Shown here one piece after another: positions 26,340-35,982 of a DNA stretch of 64,000 bases. How positions within the stretch are numbered: the first letter of the stretch is position 1; the number at the start of each line of letters is the position of its first letter. Where the stretch lies: NCBI GenBank assembly GCA_002368805.1, contig DFFH01000139.1, positions 10,753 to 74,752 of the forward strand, in the 5' to 3' direction. The notes beneath the pieces are model-generated. The model had not been told where the DNA came from. It searched no databases and saw nothing but the letters and a program-made list of their open reading frames with translations. This stretch comes from Mageeibacillus sp. UBA3781. GTDB lineage: Bacteria; Bacillota; Clostridia; Saccharofermentanales; Saccharofermentanaceae. The translations under genes and the position numbers were made by a program.

Positions 26340-26981
26340 ATGGCAGCTTATCGCTTCACAAAGAGTAATCTGAAAGAAACTTTGGAAATTATCTATGCTT
26401 TTATCGTCTCATATGTTAAGCGAGAAGGTTATCCGCCGTCAGTCCGCGAGATCTGTCAGGGTGTAGGTATCAAGTCCACCTCCACTGTCCATGCTCATCT
26501 TCGCCGTTTGCAGGACGAAGGAAAGATCGAGTATATCCCGGGTAAGCGCCGCGCAATCATGATCAAGGATATCGCTAGAGAGAGCGAGACCACTCTTCCT
26601 AAGGAGATCCCGCTTGTCGGTACTGTAACCGCAGGTGTTCCGATCCTTGCTGAAGAGAATATCGATCATTATCTTCCCTTCCCTGCCGAATATTTCAACT
26701 CCGCAGAGTATTTTATGCTTAAAGTTCGTGGCGACAGCATGATCAATGCCCACATCATGGACGGCGATTATGTCATCGTACGACGTGACAATATGGCAAA
26801 TATGAATCAGATCATCGTGGCGATGATTGGTAATGAAGCTACCGTAAAGCGTCTTACTTACCGCAAAGGACATGCTCTTTTGCAGCCTGAAAATCCCGCG
26901 TACGAGCCGATTCCTTTTGAGGATGACGACTGCAGGATCCTTGGTGTCGTAGACGGGATCTTCAGACCGAAAGTCAATTAA
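26340..26981 (+). CDS. lexA: LexA SOS repressor, self-cleaving
   Basis: 213 aa, normal length. The N-terminal winged helix-turn-helix includes YPPSVREICQGVGIKSTSTVHAHL (read in parts, about residues 31-54). The cleavage site is Ala98-Gly99 in TVTAGVPI, with catalytic Ser133 in RGDSMI and Lys170 in EATVKRL. RecA filaments on single-stranded DNA trigger cleavage and induction of repair genes. GGAGGG precedes the ATG. Its own SOS box overlaps the promoter. Its stop codon overlaps that of the converging hfq by a shared TTAA, with no terminator between. Confidence 0.96.
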   Translation: MAAYRFTKSNLKETLEIIYAFIVSYVKREGYPPSVREICQGVGIKSTSTVHAHLRRLQDEGKIEYIPGKRRAIMIKDIARESETTLPKEIPLVGTVTAGVPILAEENIDHYLPFPAEYFNSAEYFMLKVRGDSMINAHIMDGDYVIVRRDNMANMNQIIVAMIGNEATVKRLTYRKGHALLQPENPAYEPIPFEDDDCRILGVVDGIFRPKVN

Positions 26982-27295
26982 GCTTTCGTTGCCGCAAGTA
27001 TTATAGTTGCACTTTTCGAAGGATCATACTCCCACTTCTGTTTCTCGGGAGGAATGATCCTTTGACCGTTTCTCGGAGAAATGTAGCAGATCGAGTGTTT
27101 GAAGATCATGATCTGTGTCATCTCATTGTGAATGATGATCGAGTCTTTGTCATAGCAGTCGATGACACCCTCGATGAGTTCGCCGGAATGCGTCATGATC
27201 TCAACGGATGTAAACTCTTTTCTACACTTGTTGAGGAAATAATCCAGTGCGCGGATCGGGTTTCTTTTTGTCTCGTTTTCTGTCTCGTGAATCAT
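26978..27295 (-). CDS. hfq: Hfq-family RNA chaperone, extended
   Basis: 105 aa from ATG 27295, which has AGGAGG seven bases upstream; a farther in-frame ATG would overlap that site. The Sm fold is visible: an N-terminal helix, YFLNKCRKEFTSVEI, then SGELIEGVIDCYDKDSIII (Sm1) and FKHSICYISP (Sm2, in place of the usual YKHAISTI). The hexamer binds small RNAs and mRNAs. The protein is longer than typical Firmicutes Hfq (about 75-80 aa) because of a 30-residue C-terminal tail. It is last in the miaB-mutS-mutL-miaA-hfq operon, the classic position next to miaA, which strongly supports the call. Confidence 0.82.
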   Translation of the reverse strand: MIHETENETKRNPIRALDYFLNKCRKEFTSVEIMTHSGELIEGVIDCYDKDSIIIHNEMTQIMIFKHSICYISPRNGQRIIPPEKQKWEYDPSKSATIILAATKA

Positions 27296-27396
27296 AGTTT
27301 GTACCTCCTGTTTTTGCTGTTGCACAAACTATATCATCTTTATTTGATCTTGGCTGTATTTTATATGCGATATTTTATCCGTTTCACTTATATTGC

Positions 27397-28344
27397 TTAA
27401 AAAAGTAATAAGGAGATATTATAATCGTCCATTTCTTCGGCTGAAATCCAGTGAACATCGTCCATATGACGGAACCAGGTTAGCTGTCTTTTCGCATAAT
27501 TTCTGGAGTGCTGTTTCAGAAGATCGACACACTCTTTCAGAGACTTCTCCCCTTCAATATACGGGAAAAGCTCCTTGTATCCGATGGCCTGCATCGCTGT
27601 CCGATCTGATGGAAGATGCTGATCATAAAGCCATTTTGCTTCGTCCAGAAGCCCTTGCTCCATCATGATATCCACGCGTTTATCAATTCGTTCATATAAG
27701 ATGTCGCGCGGCCAATCGATCGCAAACAGAACGAAAGGATATCTCGGAACGTTTTTCGTGGAAGATTCACGGATGTCACGGGTGGTTCCGGAAGTACTCT
27801 GAAGAAGTGCAAGCGTATGGATCACTCGCTTTGTATTATTCGGATGGATCTTCTCTTCGCATTCCGGATCAAGCAGAATCAATCGCCGGTAAATGTCATC
27901 GATTCCATTCTTTTCATATTCTTTGCGAAGTGATTCTTCAAGGGCGCGATCGATCGGTGCGCCCTCAAAATCAAAACCTTTCTGCAAAGCAGTAACATAT
28001 TGTCCTGTTCCTCCGCAAAATACAGGAAGCACTTTCCGATCCAGAAGCTCGTCGATCTTGCTGTAAGCGGCCTCAAGATAGGAGGCCACATTAAAAGGCG
28101 TGTCCGGATCGACAAGATCGATCAGATGATGAGGCACTTCCCTCTTCTCCTCTTCTGTCGGTTTTGCCGTACCGACAGTAAGGTGACGATAGATCTGCAT
28201 GGAGTCACAGCAGCAGATCTCCGCATGAAGTGACTTGGCAGATCGTATCGAAAAGGATGTCTTACCGCTTGCCGTCGGCCCGCAAATGATCGGAATAGAG
28301 CGATACCCGGTCTGTTCCAGTTTTTTCATATTTTCCGGATCCAT
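27397..28344 (-). CDS. miaA: tRNA dimethylallyltransferase
   Basis: 315 aa. It transfers a dimethylallyl group to A37 of tRNAs that read UNN codons. It shows the P-loop CGPTASGKTSFSI (about residues 20-32), CCDSMQIYRHLTVGTAKPT (read in parts, about 49-67), HHLIDLVDP, and FCGGTGQYV. Near the end is RQLTWFRHMDDVHW. AGGAGG precedes the ATG 16 bp after mutL. MiaB, encoded at the head of the same operon, adds the methylthio group to the product, so both steps of ms2i6A synthesis are co-encoded. Confidence 0.96.
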   Translation of the reverse strand: MDPENMKKLEQTGYRSIPIICGPTASGKTSFSIRSAKSLHAEICCCDSMQIYRHLTVGTAKPTEEEKREVPHHLIDLVDPDTPFNVASYLEAAYSKIDELLDRKVLPVFCGGTGQYVTALQKGFDFEGAPIDRALEESLRKEYEKNGIDDIYRRLILLDPECEEKIHPNNTKRVIHTLALLQSTSGTTRDIRESSTKNVPRYPFVLFAIDWPRDILYERIDKRVDIMMEQGLLDEAKWLYDQHLPSDRTAMQAIGYKELFPYIEGEKSLKECVDLLKQHSRNYAKRQLTWFRHMDDVHWISAEEMDDYNISLLLF

Positions 28345-28359
28345 ACGACAGCCTCCTGA

Positions 28360-30249
28360 TCAAACAATACGTTTGAATTCTTTCTCAATCTCTCTTTCCG
28401 AAAGACGGATAAGGATCGGACGTCCGTGCGGACAGTGATATGGATCCTTAAGAACAGACAGATCCTGCAAAAGACGGGTGATCTCAATATCGTGGAGCTT
28501 ATCATGGCCTTTAACAGCAGCTTTGCAGGCGCTGGTCGCAAGTGAAAGAATAAGCGCATCTTTTCTGGTCTTGCTCTCATGCATCCATTCATCCACCATC
28601 TCTATGAAGGCGGAAGATACGTTTTGAGGGTCCACCTGCGCTGGTACAGCGCGGATCGCAAGCTCGCTATCGCCCATGGAAGAAACCTCAAATCCGATAT
28701 CTTCCAGATCGCTGCTGTGTTCTTCTATAAAGCTGATATCGGATCGGGACATGGAGACGATCACAGGAGCAATAAGAGGCTGTGAAACCACTTTCTTTTC
28801 CATTTCCAGAGCAACGAGCTGCTCGTACAGTACTTTTTCATGGGCAGCATGCTGGTCGATCATCAGAAGAGTACGATCCTTTGTCTCCAGCAGGATATAT
28901 GTATCAAAAAGAGTTCCGATCACACGAGATGAGGTTAATTCATGAAGGCTCTCTTCACGGCTTTGGGGAACGATATCGAGGATGGTCTCCATAGAAGGCG
29001 TTTTCTCAGTTCGCTTCTCCTCCGATGGAACATCTTCTGTTACCGGAACGGATGGTATTGGTTCGATAGAGGCAGCCGGGACCTCATATGGTTTTTCCTG
29101 CTGCTTAAAATACAGATTGGAATAACCGATATTCTTCGAATAATCAACAGAAGCCTTCACTGCAGGTGCAGCTTCTGAAACAGGTGCTTTTACAGGAGGT
29201 AAAGATGTCACCGTTTCTTTTGGTTCGTTACCGGAATTAAACGCATAATCCACGCTCATCGTCTCTGCGGATAGTGTATTTACGATCGCATGATAGACGG
29301 CCCGATAGATCATGGACTCATTAGAGAAGCGGACTTCCGCCTTCTGCGGGTGGACATTTACATCCAGATCGGAAGATGGAATCAGGATATCCAGGATCAC
29401 AAATGCGTATTTTCCCTTCATAAGCATATTGGTATATGCAGCATCGATCGCCGAAGTGATCGTTTTGCTTCGGATCAATCGCTGATTTACGAAAATGATC
29501 TGTTCAGAGCGGGACGCACGTGCGATCTTCGGAAGTCCGACAAATCCTTTTACAGTGATACCATCGATACTACTGTCGATTGGACGGCAGGCACTGCATA
29601 TTTCTTTACCATAGACACTATAGAGTGCCGAGCTCGGATCGCAGTTTCCGGGGCTCTGTAATACCGTTTTTCCGTTCTTGATGAACTTAAAAGAAACATC
29701 TGTATGACAAAGGATGAATCTTTCGATCAATACCTGGATATAATTGGCTTCCGTCTGATCTTTCTTCAGGAACTTAAACCTGGCCGGAAGATTATAGAAC
29801 AGATCTCTTACTTCCACCGTCGTTCCGGAGGGCATGCCGATCGGCTCACAGGAGATAAACTGACCGCCTTCATAGCGGACACACGTACCCTTTTCGGCGA
29901 GCGGCTCTTTGGTAGATAAAGTAACTCTGGCCGCAGCGGCTATACTGGCAAGCGCCTCACCACGGAATCCCATGGAATGCAGGGAGAAGAGCTCGTCGAG
30001 CGAACGCAGTTTGCTGGTCGCATGACAGATGAATGCCTTCTGCGCATCTTCTTCATCCATTCCGCATCCGTTATCCCGGACACGGATCAATGTAATACCG
30101 CCATCCGCAATCTCGACTGTGATCTGGGTGGCACCGGCATCGATGGAATTCTCCATCAGTTCTTTTACAATAGACATCGGCCGTTCGATAACTTCACCGG
30201 CCGCGATTGCATTTGATGTTGCTGCATCAAGTATTTCAATTCTTGACAT
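28360..30249 (-). CDS. mutL: DNA mismatch repair protein MutL with endonuclease motif
   Basis: 629 aa. The N-terminal GHKL ATPase shows SIVKELMENSIDAGA, DNGCGM and GFRGEALASI. A variable linker spans about residues 330-440. The C-terminal domain has the endonuclease motif DQHAAHEKVLYE (465-476), ACKAAVK and CPHGRP, the full metal set of nicking-type MutL. That agrees with the absence of MutH in this kind of bacterium. It begins 2 bp after mutS ends and has GGAGACGA before the ATG. Confidence 0.97.
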   Translation of the reverse strand: MSRIEILDAATSNAIAAGEVIERPMSIVKELMENSIDAGATQITVEIADGGITLIRVRDNGCGMDEEDAQKAFICHATSKLRSLDELFSLHSMGFRGEALASIAAAARVTLSTKEPLAEKGTCVRYEGGQFISCEPIGMPSGTTVEVRDLFYNLPARFKFLKKDQTEANYIQVLIERFILCHTDVSFKFIKNGKTVLQSPGNCDPSSALYSVYGKEICSACRPIDSSIDGITVKGFVGLPKIARASRSEQIIFVNQRLIRSKTITSAIDAAYTNMLMKGKYAFVILDILIPSSDLDVNVHPQKAEVRFSNESMIYRAVYHAIVNTLSAETMSVDYAFNSGNEPKETVTSLPPVKAPVSEAAPAVKASVDYSKNIGYSNLYFKQQEKPYEVPAASIEPIPSVPVTEDVPSEEKRTEKTPSMETILDIVPQSREESLHELTSSRVIGTLFDTYILLETKDRTLLMIDQHAAHEKVLYEQLVALEMEKKVVSQPLIAPVIVSMSRSDISFIEEHSSDLEDIGFEVSSMGDSELAIRAVPAQVDPQNVSSAFIEMVDEWMHESKTRKDALILSLATSACKAAVKGHDKLHDIEITRLLQDLSVLKDPYHCPHGRPILIRLSEREIEKEFKRIV

Positions 30250-30251
30250 AA

Positions 30252-32951
30252 CTAATCGTCTCCTTTGGCTTTCTCAATCAATGAATACAATATGTTCATC
30301 GCCTCCAAAGGCGTAATCCTGGAAATGTCAAGGTTTACCAGTTCGGACCGCAGAGAATTCGAATCGGAAACCGGCTGGCTCGGAGCAAAGATCGGGATCT
30401 GACCGGAGATGGGTCCTTCAAATCCGACCTGTTCTTCACCGGAAGAATAATTGATCTGCATTTTCTTCTTATCAAGTTCAGAAAGGATAACATTGGCACG
30501 CTCCACAACTTCACTCGGAACACCTGCCAGACGGGCGACCTCGATACCATAACTGTCCGAGGTTCCTCCCATCGAGATCTTATGAAGAAAGCTTACTTCT
30601 TTATTCTTCTCTTCTACTTCAACATGAGCATTATAGACACCCGCAAGTGTCTTTTCGAGCTGATTGAGCTCATGGTAGTGGGTCGCAAATATAGTTCTTG
30701 CAAACATGATCGACCGGTTCGAAATGAATTCGATAATCGCCCATGCGATCGCAAGACCGTCATAGGTGCTGGTTCCGCGTCCGACCTCGTCCAGAAGCAG
30801 AAGGCTTCTGTAGGTGCCGTTACGTAAGATGCCGGAAACCTCGTTCATCTCGACCATAAATGTGGACTGTCCGAGAGAAATATCATCCGAAGCACCGATC
30901 CTGGTAAAGATACGGTCAACGATGCCGATATGGGCAAACGATGCCGGAACAAAGCTTCCTATCTGTGCAAGAAGTACGATCAGTGCCGTCTGGCGCATAT
31001 AGGTGGATTTACCAGCCATATTCGGACCGGTAAGAATCATGATACGATGATCCGACTCATCCATCGTGATGCCATTGGGGACGAATTCTCCCTCTTTGAG
31101 CATCTTTTCGACGACCGGATGACGGCCTTCCTCGATCACGAGTGCCGTAGTGTCATCGACCTTCGGACGACAGTAATTATTCCTTTCCGCAAGTTCACCA
31201 AGCGACATGATTACATCCAGAACGGAGATCGCATTTGCCACACGGAAAAGACGGTGCACCTGCGATGCGATCGTCTCACGGATCTCACAGAACAGGTCAT
31301 ATTCGAGCTGGACAAGCTTGGCCGTCGAGCCGATGATCATATCCTCGATCTTTTTTAGTTCCTCCGTAATATAGCGCTCACCGGTCGTAAGTGTCTGCTT
31401 ACGGATATATCTTTCAGGAACGAGCGGGACATTTCCCTTGGAGACTTCGATATAGTAACCGAAGACCTTGTTATAGCTGATCTTCAGGTTTTTGATACCG
31501 GTCTCTTCTTTTTCTTTCGCCTCCATCTCAAGAATGATGGATTTACCGTCTTTGCTTGCACGGCGGAGTCTGTCCGCTTCTTCATTAAAGCCATCCTTAA
31601 ACATACCGCCTTCTTTTACGGAGATCGGCGGATCTTCACATAAGGAAGACTCGAGAAGCTGATAGATATCTGCAAGATCTTCCAGCTCGGCAACGGTATC
31701 CTTCAGAACACCCGACTGGAAGTTTGAAGCACATTCCTGAATATATGGAAGTTTGGAGAGTGTATTTCTAAGATTCAGAAGATCTCTCGCATTTACCGAA
31801 GAAAGCGCGATACGGGAAGCCAGACGCTCCATATCATGGACACCGAGAAGTGCTTCTCTCAGCTCCTGACGGTGTATAAAATCATTTTTTGCCTGTTCTA
31901 CGGCATCGAGTCTTGCTGAGATCGAAGACACGTCAATAAGAGGTTCCTCGACCCATTCACGGAGCCTTCGTCCGCCCATAGAAGTCTGCGTCAGGTCGAT
32001 CGCCCAGAGAAGACTTCCTTTCTTCGACTTCGATCGGATGGTGGAAGTGATCTCCAGATTTGTTCTTGTCGCCACATCCAGTTCCATCGTATCAGAAACT
32101 TCATAGATCCTTGCTTCCGAGAAGTGTGTGACCTGAGACTGCTGCGTCTCATCAAGATATGCCAAAATGGCATCGATCGCGGAAGTAAGAAGAATATTTC
32201 TTGTTTCCTCGGCAAAAGAACTCTTCGCTTTCTTCTTTCCTTCTTTTGCCTTCTTGAGGTCGGAAGGAAGTACACGCTCGGAAAGTCCGGAGGAAAAATC
32301 GGCATTCGGACGAAGCGTGACAGAGCCGACAAGATTATCACATACATAGTGGAACATCGGATCTTTACTGAAATCCTCATTGAAGATCAGCTCCGATGCA
32401 CGGTATTTCGAGAGCATATTCACAAGATGCTGCGATGTATTTCCGGTGATCAGCTGTGTCGCTTCTATCGTTCCTGTGGTGATATCCGCGGCCGCTAGTC
32501 CATACTGCATACCGACTTTATAGACACATACCAGGAAGTTATTCTTTTTTTCGTCCAGCCCGCTGGTATCGATGACGGTACCCGGGGTCAAAACACGTGT
32601 GATCGAGCGCTTTACGAGTCCTTTTGCCAGAGCCGGATCTTCCATCTGCTCACAGATCGCCACTTTATATCCCTGGGTGATCAGGCGCTGCATATAAGAC
32701 GAGGCCGAGTGATGCGGGACTCCGCACATCGGTGCACGCTTTTCGAGTCCGCAGTCACGGGCGGTAAGTGTCAGTTCGAGTATCCTCGAGACGAGTATGG
32801 CGTCATCGAAGAACATCTCGTAAAAGTCACCGAGGCGGAACATCAGGATAGCGTCTCCGGCGGTCTTTTTCATATCGAAGTACTGGCGCATCATCGGTGA
32901 GAGCGTCGATACATCTACTGAAGCATATGTTAGAAGATCATCTTGACTCAT
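30252..32951 (-). CDS. mutS: DNA mismatch recognition protein MutS
   Basis: 899 aa. The N-terminal mismatch-binding motif FRLGDFYEMF holds the Phe-x-Glu that stacks on the mispair (about residues 38-47). The core and clamp regions follow. The C-terminal ATPase has Walker A TGPNMAGKSTYMRQ, Walker B LLLLDEVGRGTSTYDG and FATHYHEL. Length is slightly above the common 850-880. Its ATG lies inside the last codons of miaB (14-bp overlap), which suggests translational coupling. Confidence 0.97.
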   Translation of the reverse strand: MSQDDLLTYASVDVSTLSPMMRQYFDMKKTAGDAILMFRLGDFYEMFFDDAILVSRILELTLTARDCGLEKRAPMCGVPHHSASSYMQRLITQGYKVAICEQMEDPALAKGLVKRSITRVLTPGTVIDTSGLDEKKNNFLVCVYKVGMQYGLAAADITTGTIEATQLITGNTSQHLVNMLSKYRASELIFNEDFSKDPMFHYVCDNLVGSVTLRPNADFSSGLSERVLPSDLKKAKEGKKKAKSSFAEETRNILLTSAIDAILAYLDETQQSQVTHFSEARIYEVSDTMELDVATRTNLEITSTIRSKSKKGSLLWAIDLTQTSMGGRRLREWVEEPLIDVSSISARLDAVEQAKNDFIHRQELREALLGVHDMERLASRIALSSVNARDLLNLRNTLSKLPYIQECASNFQSGVLKDTVAELEDLADIYQLLESSLCEDPPISVKEGGMFKDGFNEEADRLRRASKDGKSIILEMEAKEKEETGIKNLKISYNKVFGYYIEVSKGNVPLVPERYIRKQTLTTGERYITEELKKIEDMIIGSTAKLVQLEYDLFCEIRETIASQVHRLFRVANAISVLDVIMSLGELAERNNYCRPKVDDTTALVIEEGRHPVVEKMLKEGEFVPNGITMDESDHRIMILTGPNMAGKSTYMRQTALIVLLAQIGSFVPASFAHIGIVDRIFTRIGASDDISLGQSTFMVEMNEVSGILRNGTYRSLLLLDEVGRGTSTYDGLAIAWAIIEFISNRSIMFARTIFATHYHELNQLEKTLAGVYNAHVEVEEKNKEVSFLHKISMGGTSDSYGIEVARLAGVPSEVVERANVILSELDKKKMQINYSSGEEQVGFEGPISGQIPIFAPSQPVSDSNSLRSELVNLDISRITPLEAMNILYSLIEKAKGDD

Positions 32952-34437
32952 CGATAAAACTCTCCAATTCTCCTTCTACGGAATACGGCTTCGCACGGGT
33001 GATCCGCACATTCGCCAGCAATCCTTCAAAGCTGTCTGCATCAAAATCAGATGCAGAACTGTCGATTTTCTTTCCTTTATATTCAATTCCGTCAGGGATC
33101 CTGAAATTCACAAGCCGGTTGGAATTGGTCCTTCCGGTCAGGACATCCGGTGCTGTCGCACTCTTCCCTTCAATCAGGATCTCCTCGGTCTTTCCGACAA
33201 CGGATTCATTGGAAGCAAAGGTCAGTGCATTCTGAAGTTCCAGAAGACGTCCGAATCTCTCGGTGACGACATCCTGCGGGATCTGGTCCGGATAGTCCGC
33301 CGCTTTTGTTCCCGGTCTTCTGGAGTACTGGAATGTAAAAGCACTATCAAATCGGACCTTTTCGATCACATCGAGTGTTTCCTGGAAATCCTCCTCGGTC
33401 TCTCCGGGGAATCCGACAATGATATCAGTCGTGACCGTAGCATCCGGAAGTTCCTGCCGGAAAAGCATCGCCGTCTTCAGATACTGTTCCTGGTCGTAAT
33501 GACGGTTCATCCTCTTTAGAACTTTACTTGAGCCGGACTGCATCGGAAGATGCAGATGACGCTCGATGTTCGGGTATTTCTTCATCGTATAGATGACTTC
33601 CTCGGAGATATCCTTCGGATGGGATGTCATGAAGCGGATACGGGAAAAGCCCGGGATCTTTGCTGCTTCTTCCAGAAGTTTCGCAAAAGAGATCTCACCT
33701 TCCTTATCCTTACCATATGAATTAACATTCTGTCCCAAAAGCATGACTTCTTTATACCCGGAAGCAGCCAGGTCACGGAGCTGGGCAAGGATCTGTTCCG
33801 AGGAACGGGAGCGCTCGCGGCCTCGTGTATATGGGACGACGCAGTATGTGCAGAAATTATTGCATCCGTACATGATCGGAACCAGTGCTCGGAACTTTCT
33901 CTTATGGAATACGGGAATATCGTTATCATCCACCAGATAGTCTTCTTCAGATACGGAGAAGATACGTTTTCTCTGGTTAAGTTTATCTGCCAGGATCTTC
34001 GGAAGTATATGGATATCCGACGGTCCGAAACATGCGTCCACATAAGGGAAACTCTTTTTGATCCGGTCGATATTCTCCTGCTGTTTCATCATGCAGCCGC
34101 ATACGGCAATGAACATATTCCGGTTCTCTTTCTTTTTCGACTTATATGCGCCGAGATTGCCGAAGAGACGGATATCTGCATTTTCACGAATCGTACATGT
34201 ATTAAAGATCAGGAAATCAGGAGTTTCTTCCACTTTTGCCTCTATTAGTCCGATTCTCCGGAAAATACCCTCGATCTTCTCGCTGTCTGACTCATTCAGC
34301 TGACAGCCGTAGGTTTTGACAAGATATGTCAGCGGACGCCCGCGATCGATCCCGATCTCGGAAATATGCTTTTTAAGCATAGGGATGAGAGAGTTATAGC
34401 GCGATAACTCATCTTGCGATACAATAACAGTTGACAC
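32938..34437 (-). CDS. miaB: tRNA-2-methylthio-N6-dimethylallyladenosine synthase
   Basis: 499 aa radical-SAM methylthiotransferase acting on i6A37 of tRNA. N-terminal Cys ligands for the auxiliary cluster are in YGCQLNESDSE, FNTCTIRENA and VCGCMMKQQ. The radical-SAM triad is CNNFCTYC in MYGCNNFCTYCVVPYTRGRE (about residue 190). A C-terminal TRAM RNA-binding domain follows. The start is GTG with GAGG upstream; the N-terminal 40 residues are longer than in many homologues. It leads the mutS-mutL-miaA-hfq operon. Confidence 0.95.
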   Translation of the reverse strand: MSTVIVSQDELSRYNSLIPMLKKHISEIGIDRGRPLTYLVKTYGCQLNESDSEKIEGIFRRIGLIEAKVEETPDFLIFNTCTIRENADIRLFGNLGAYKSKKKENRNMFIAVCGCMMKQQENIDRIKKSFPYVDACFGPSDIHILPKILADKLNQRKRIFSVSEEDYLVDDNDIPVFHKRKFRALVPIMYGCNNFCTYCVVPYTRGRERSRSSEQILAQLRDLAASGYKEVMLLGQNVNSYGKDKEGEISFAKLLEEAAKIPGFSRIRFMTSHPKDISEEVIYTMKKYPNIERHLHLPMQSGSSKVLKRMNRHYDQEQYLKTAMLFRQELPDATVTTDIIVGFPGETEEDFQETLDVIEKVRFDSAFTFQYSRRPGTKAADYPDQIPQDVVTERFGRLLELQNALTFASNESVVGKTEEILIEGKSATAPDVLTGRTNSNRLVNFRIPDGIEYKGKKIDSSASDFDADSFEGLLANVRITRAKPYSVEGELESFIDESR

Positions 34438-34489
34438 GTAAATGACCTCGATTTCTATTTCGATTTATTTCGTTGTTTTTGACTCTTTA

Positions 34490-34518
34490 ATGATACATGA
34501 ACAAACGGATTTTGTGAA
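34490..34518 (-). promoter_or_regulatory. Probable promoter of the miaB-mutS-mutL-miaA-hfq operon
   Basis: On the minus strand TTCACA and TATCAT are 17 bp apart in the 122-bp gap that also serves the divergent carboxypeptidase gene. Confidence 0.55.
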
Positions 34519-34559
34519 CGATATCGGGAAGATTTTTTTATGTTAAGGAGAGTGGATCC

Positions 34560-35981
34560 ATGCGGAAAAAGAAGCTTACGGGACGGGTATTATCATTATT
34601 CCTCTCGTTCATTTTTCTCATTTCTTCGATCTCCTCTTCTCTTCTTGCGGATAACGGCACTTCCTCTTCGGAAACCGGAAATGATCCGGCTCTTTCCAAT
34701 CCTGTTGAGGACCTTTTAGACTCTGATCCTTCTGATCTTCCGATCGTCGGAGCCGACTCGTATCTCATCTACGATGCATCTTCGGATACGAAACTTATCG
34801 GATATCAGTACAACAATTTGCGTGCCCCTGCTGCCATCACACAGATCATGACGGTTCTTCTCGCATTGGAAGAACTGGAGATGGAGGACACGATCACGAT
34901 CACCAAGGAGATGTATGAAACGATCCCGGATGATTATGTGCGTATCGGCTTTACCGAGGGTGAGATCGTCACCGTCGAGCAGTGCATATATGCCTGTCTT
35001 CTCAAATCCGCCAATGATGCCTGCATGGCCTTGGCAATAAAGATAAGCGGCAGTGAAAGTGCTTTTGTAGAAAAAATGAATGAACGGGCCACCGGTCTCG
35101 GCTGTTCCTCCACGCGTTTCACAAATTCTTACGGACGGTCGGACAGCGATCACAAAACAACATGTCTGGATATGTCCCTGATACTTAAAGAAGCACTGCG
35201 GCATCCTGATTTCCGCAAGATCGCCACATCCTCTTCTTATACGATCGAACCGACAAACACATATAATGACAAGCGTATTCTGAATAATGCGAACCGCTTT
35301 ATTTCCACACCTGCTACCGCCTATGAGTACTATATCGGCGGCAAGACCGGCTTTTCCGCGGAATCTTCCTATACGATCATAGCCGGGGTCGAGAAAGACG
35401 GAAGAACTCTGATCGGCATTCTCCTTGGTGCCGGAGATGCGGAAAAGAGATACCAGACACTGATCGATCTATTCGAGTACTGCTTTACAAACTATACCAC
35501 GACGATGATCGATACGACCGAGATGACAAGTGTTGTTTCCGGAACGCGTACACAGATCGAACAGGCGATCGTTGATACGCCTCTTAAGATCACCAACACG
35601 GATCTTCGTCTTCTCGAGTGTTATTCGATCCAGACATCTCTTGCCAATGGAGGATATAGTAACGAACTGGATCTTTCCTCCATGGTGATCGATCCGACCG
35701 CGGATGAACAGGTCTTTTCTCTTCCGATCTACCGCCGCTTCTCGAATAACGAAGCCTATTGTATCGGGTATTATACGGTAACTATTGCCGACCCGGACAA
35801 GGTGACAGAATCCACGGTGGTTTCCGAACTCAGTGGCAAAAAGAGTCTGAAAGAAAAGATCGTCCCCATTATTGTGGGAACGATCCTGTTTCTATGTCTA
35901 ATAATTTCATGTCTTTTCCTGATCAAGATGATCAAAAGAAGAAAGTTTAATAAAAACCACAGAAATCCGACGATCCTGTGA
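34560..35981 (+). CDS. D-alanyl-D-alanine carboxypeptidase homologue with lost SxxK motif
   Basis: 473 aa, peptidase S11 (DacF/PBP5) family. It has a signal peptide (residues 1-30), a Ser/Asp/Glu-rich spacer, the penicillin-binding domain (about 60-345), a C-terminal PBP5-like beta domain and a membrane helix at about 440-462. Motif 2 is intact (Ser150-Ala-Asn152), as is motif 3 (KTG, 262-264). Motif 1, normally Ser-x-x-Lys in PASITKIMT, reads PAAITQIMT: the nucleophile Ser is Ala92 and the Lys is Gln95. As read it cannot form the acyl-enzyme and is probably a non-catalytic peptidoglycan-binding relative. The reading frame is otherwise sound. Confidence 0.88.
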   Translation: MRKKKLTGRVLSLFLSFIFLISSISSSLLADNGTSSSETGNDPALSNPVEDLLDSDPSDLPIVGADSYLIYDASSDTKLIGYQYNNLRAPAAITQIMTVLLALEELEMEDTITITKEMYETIPDDYVRIGFTEGEIVTVEQCIYACLLKSANDACMALAIKISGSESAFVEKMNERATGLGCSSTRFTNSYGRSDSDHKTTCLDMSLILKEALRHPDFRKIATSSSYTIEPTNTYNDKRILNNANRFISTPATAYEYYIGGKTGFSAESSYTIIAGVEKDGRTLIGILLGAGDAEKRYQTLIDLFEYCFTNYTTTMIDTTEMTSVVSGTRTQIEQAIVDTPLKITNTDLRLLECYSIQTSLANGGYSNELDLSSMVIDPTADEQVFSLPIYRRFSNNEAYCIGYYTVTIADPDKVTESTVVSELSGKKSLKEKIVPIIVGTILFLCLIISCLFLIKMIKRRKFNKNHRNPTIL

Positions 35982-35982
35982 C

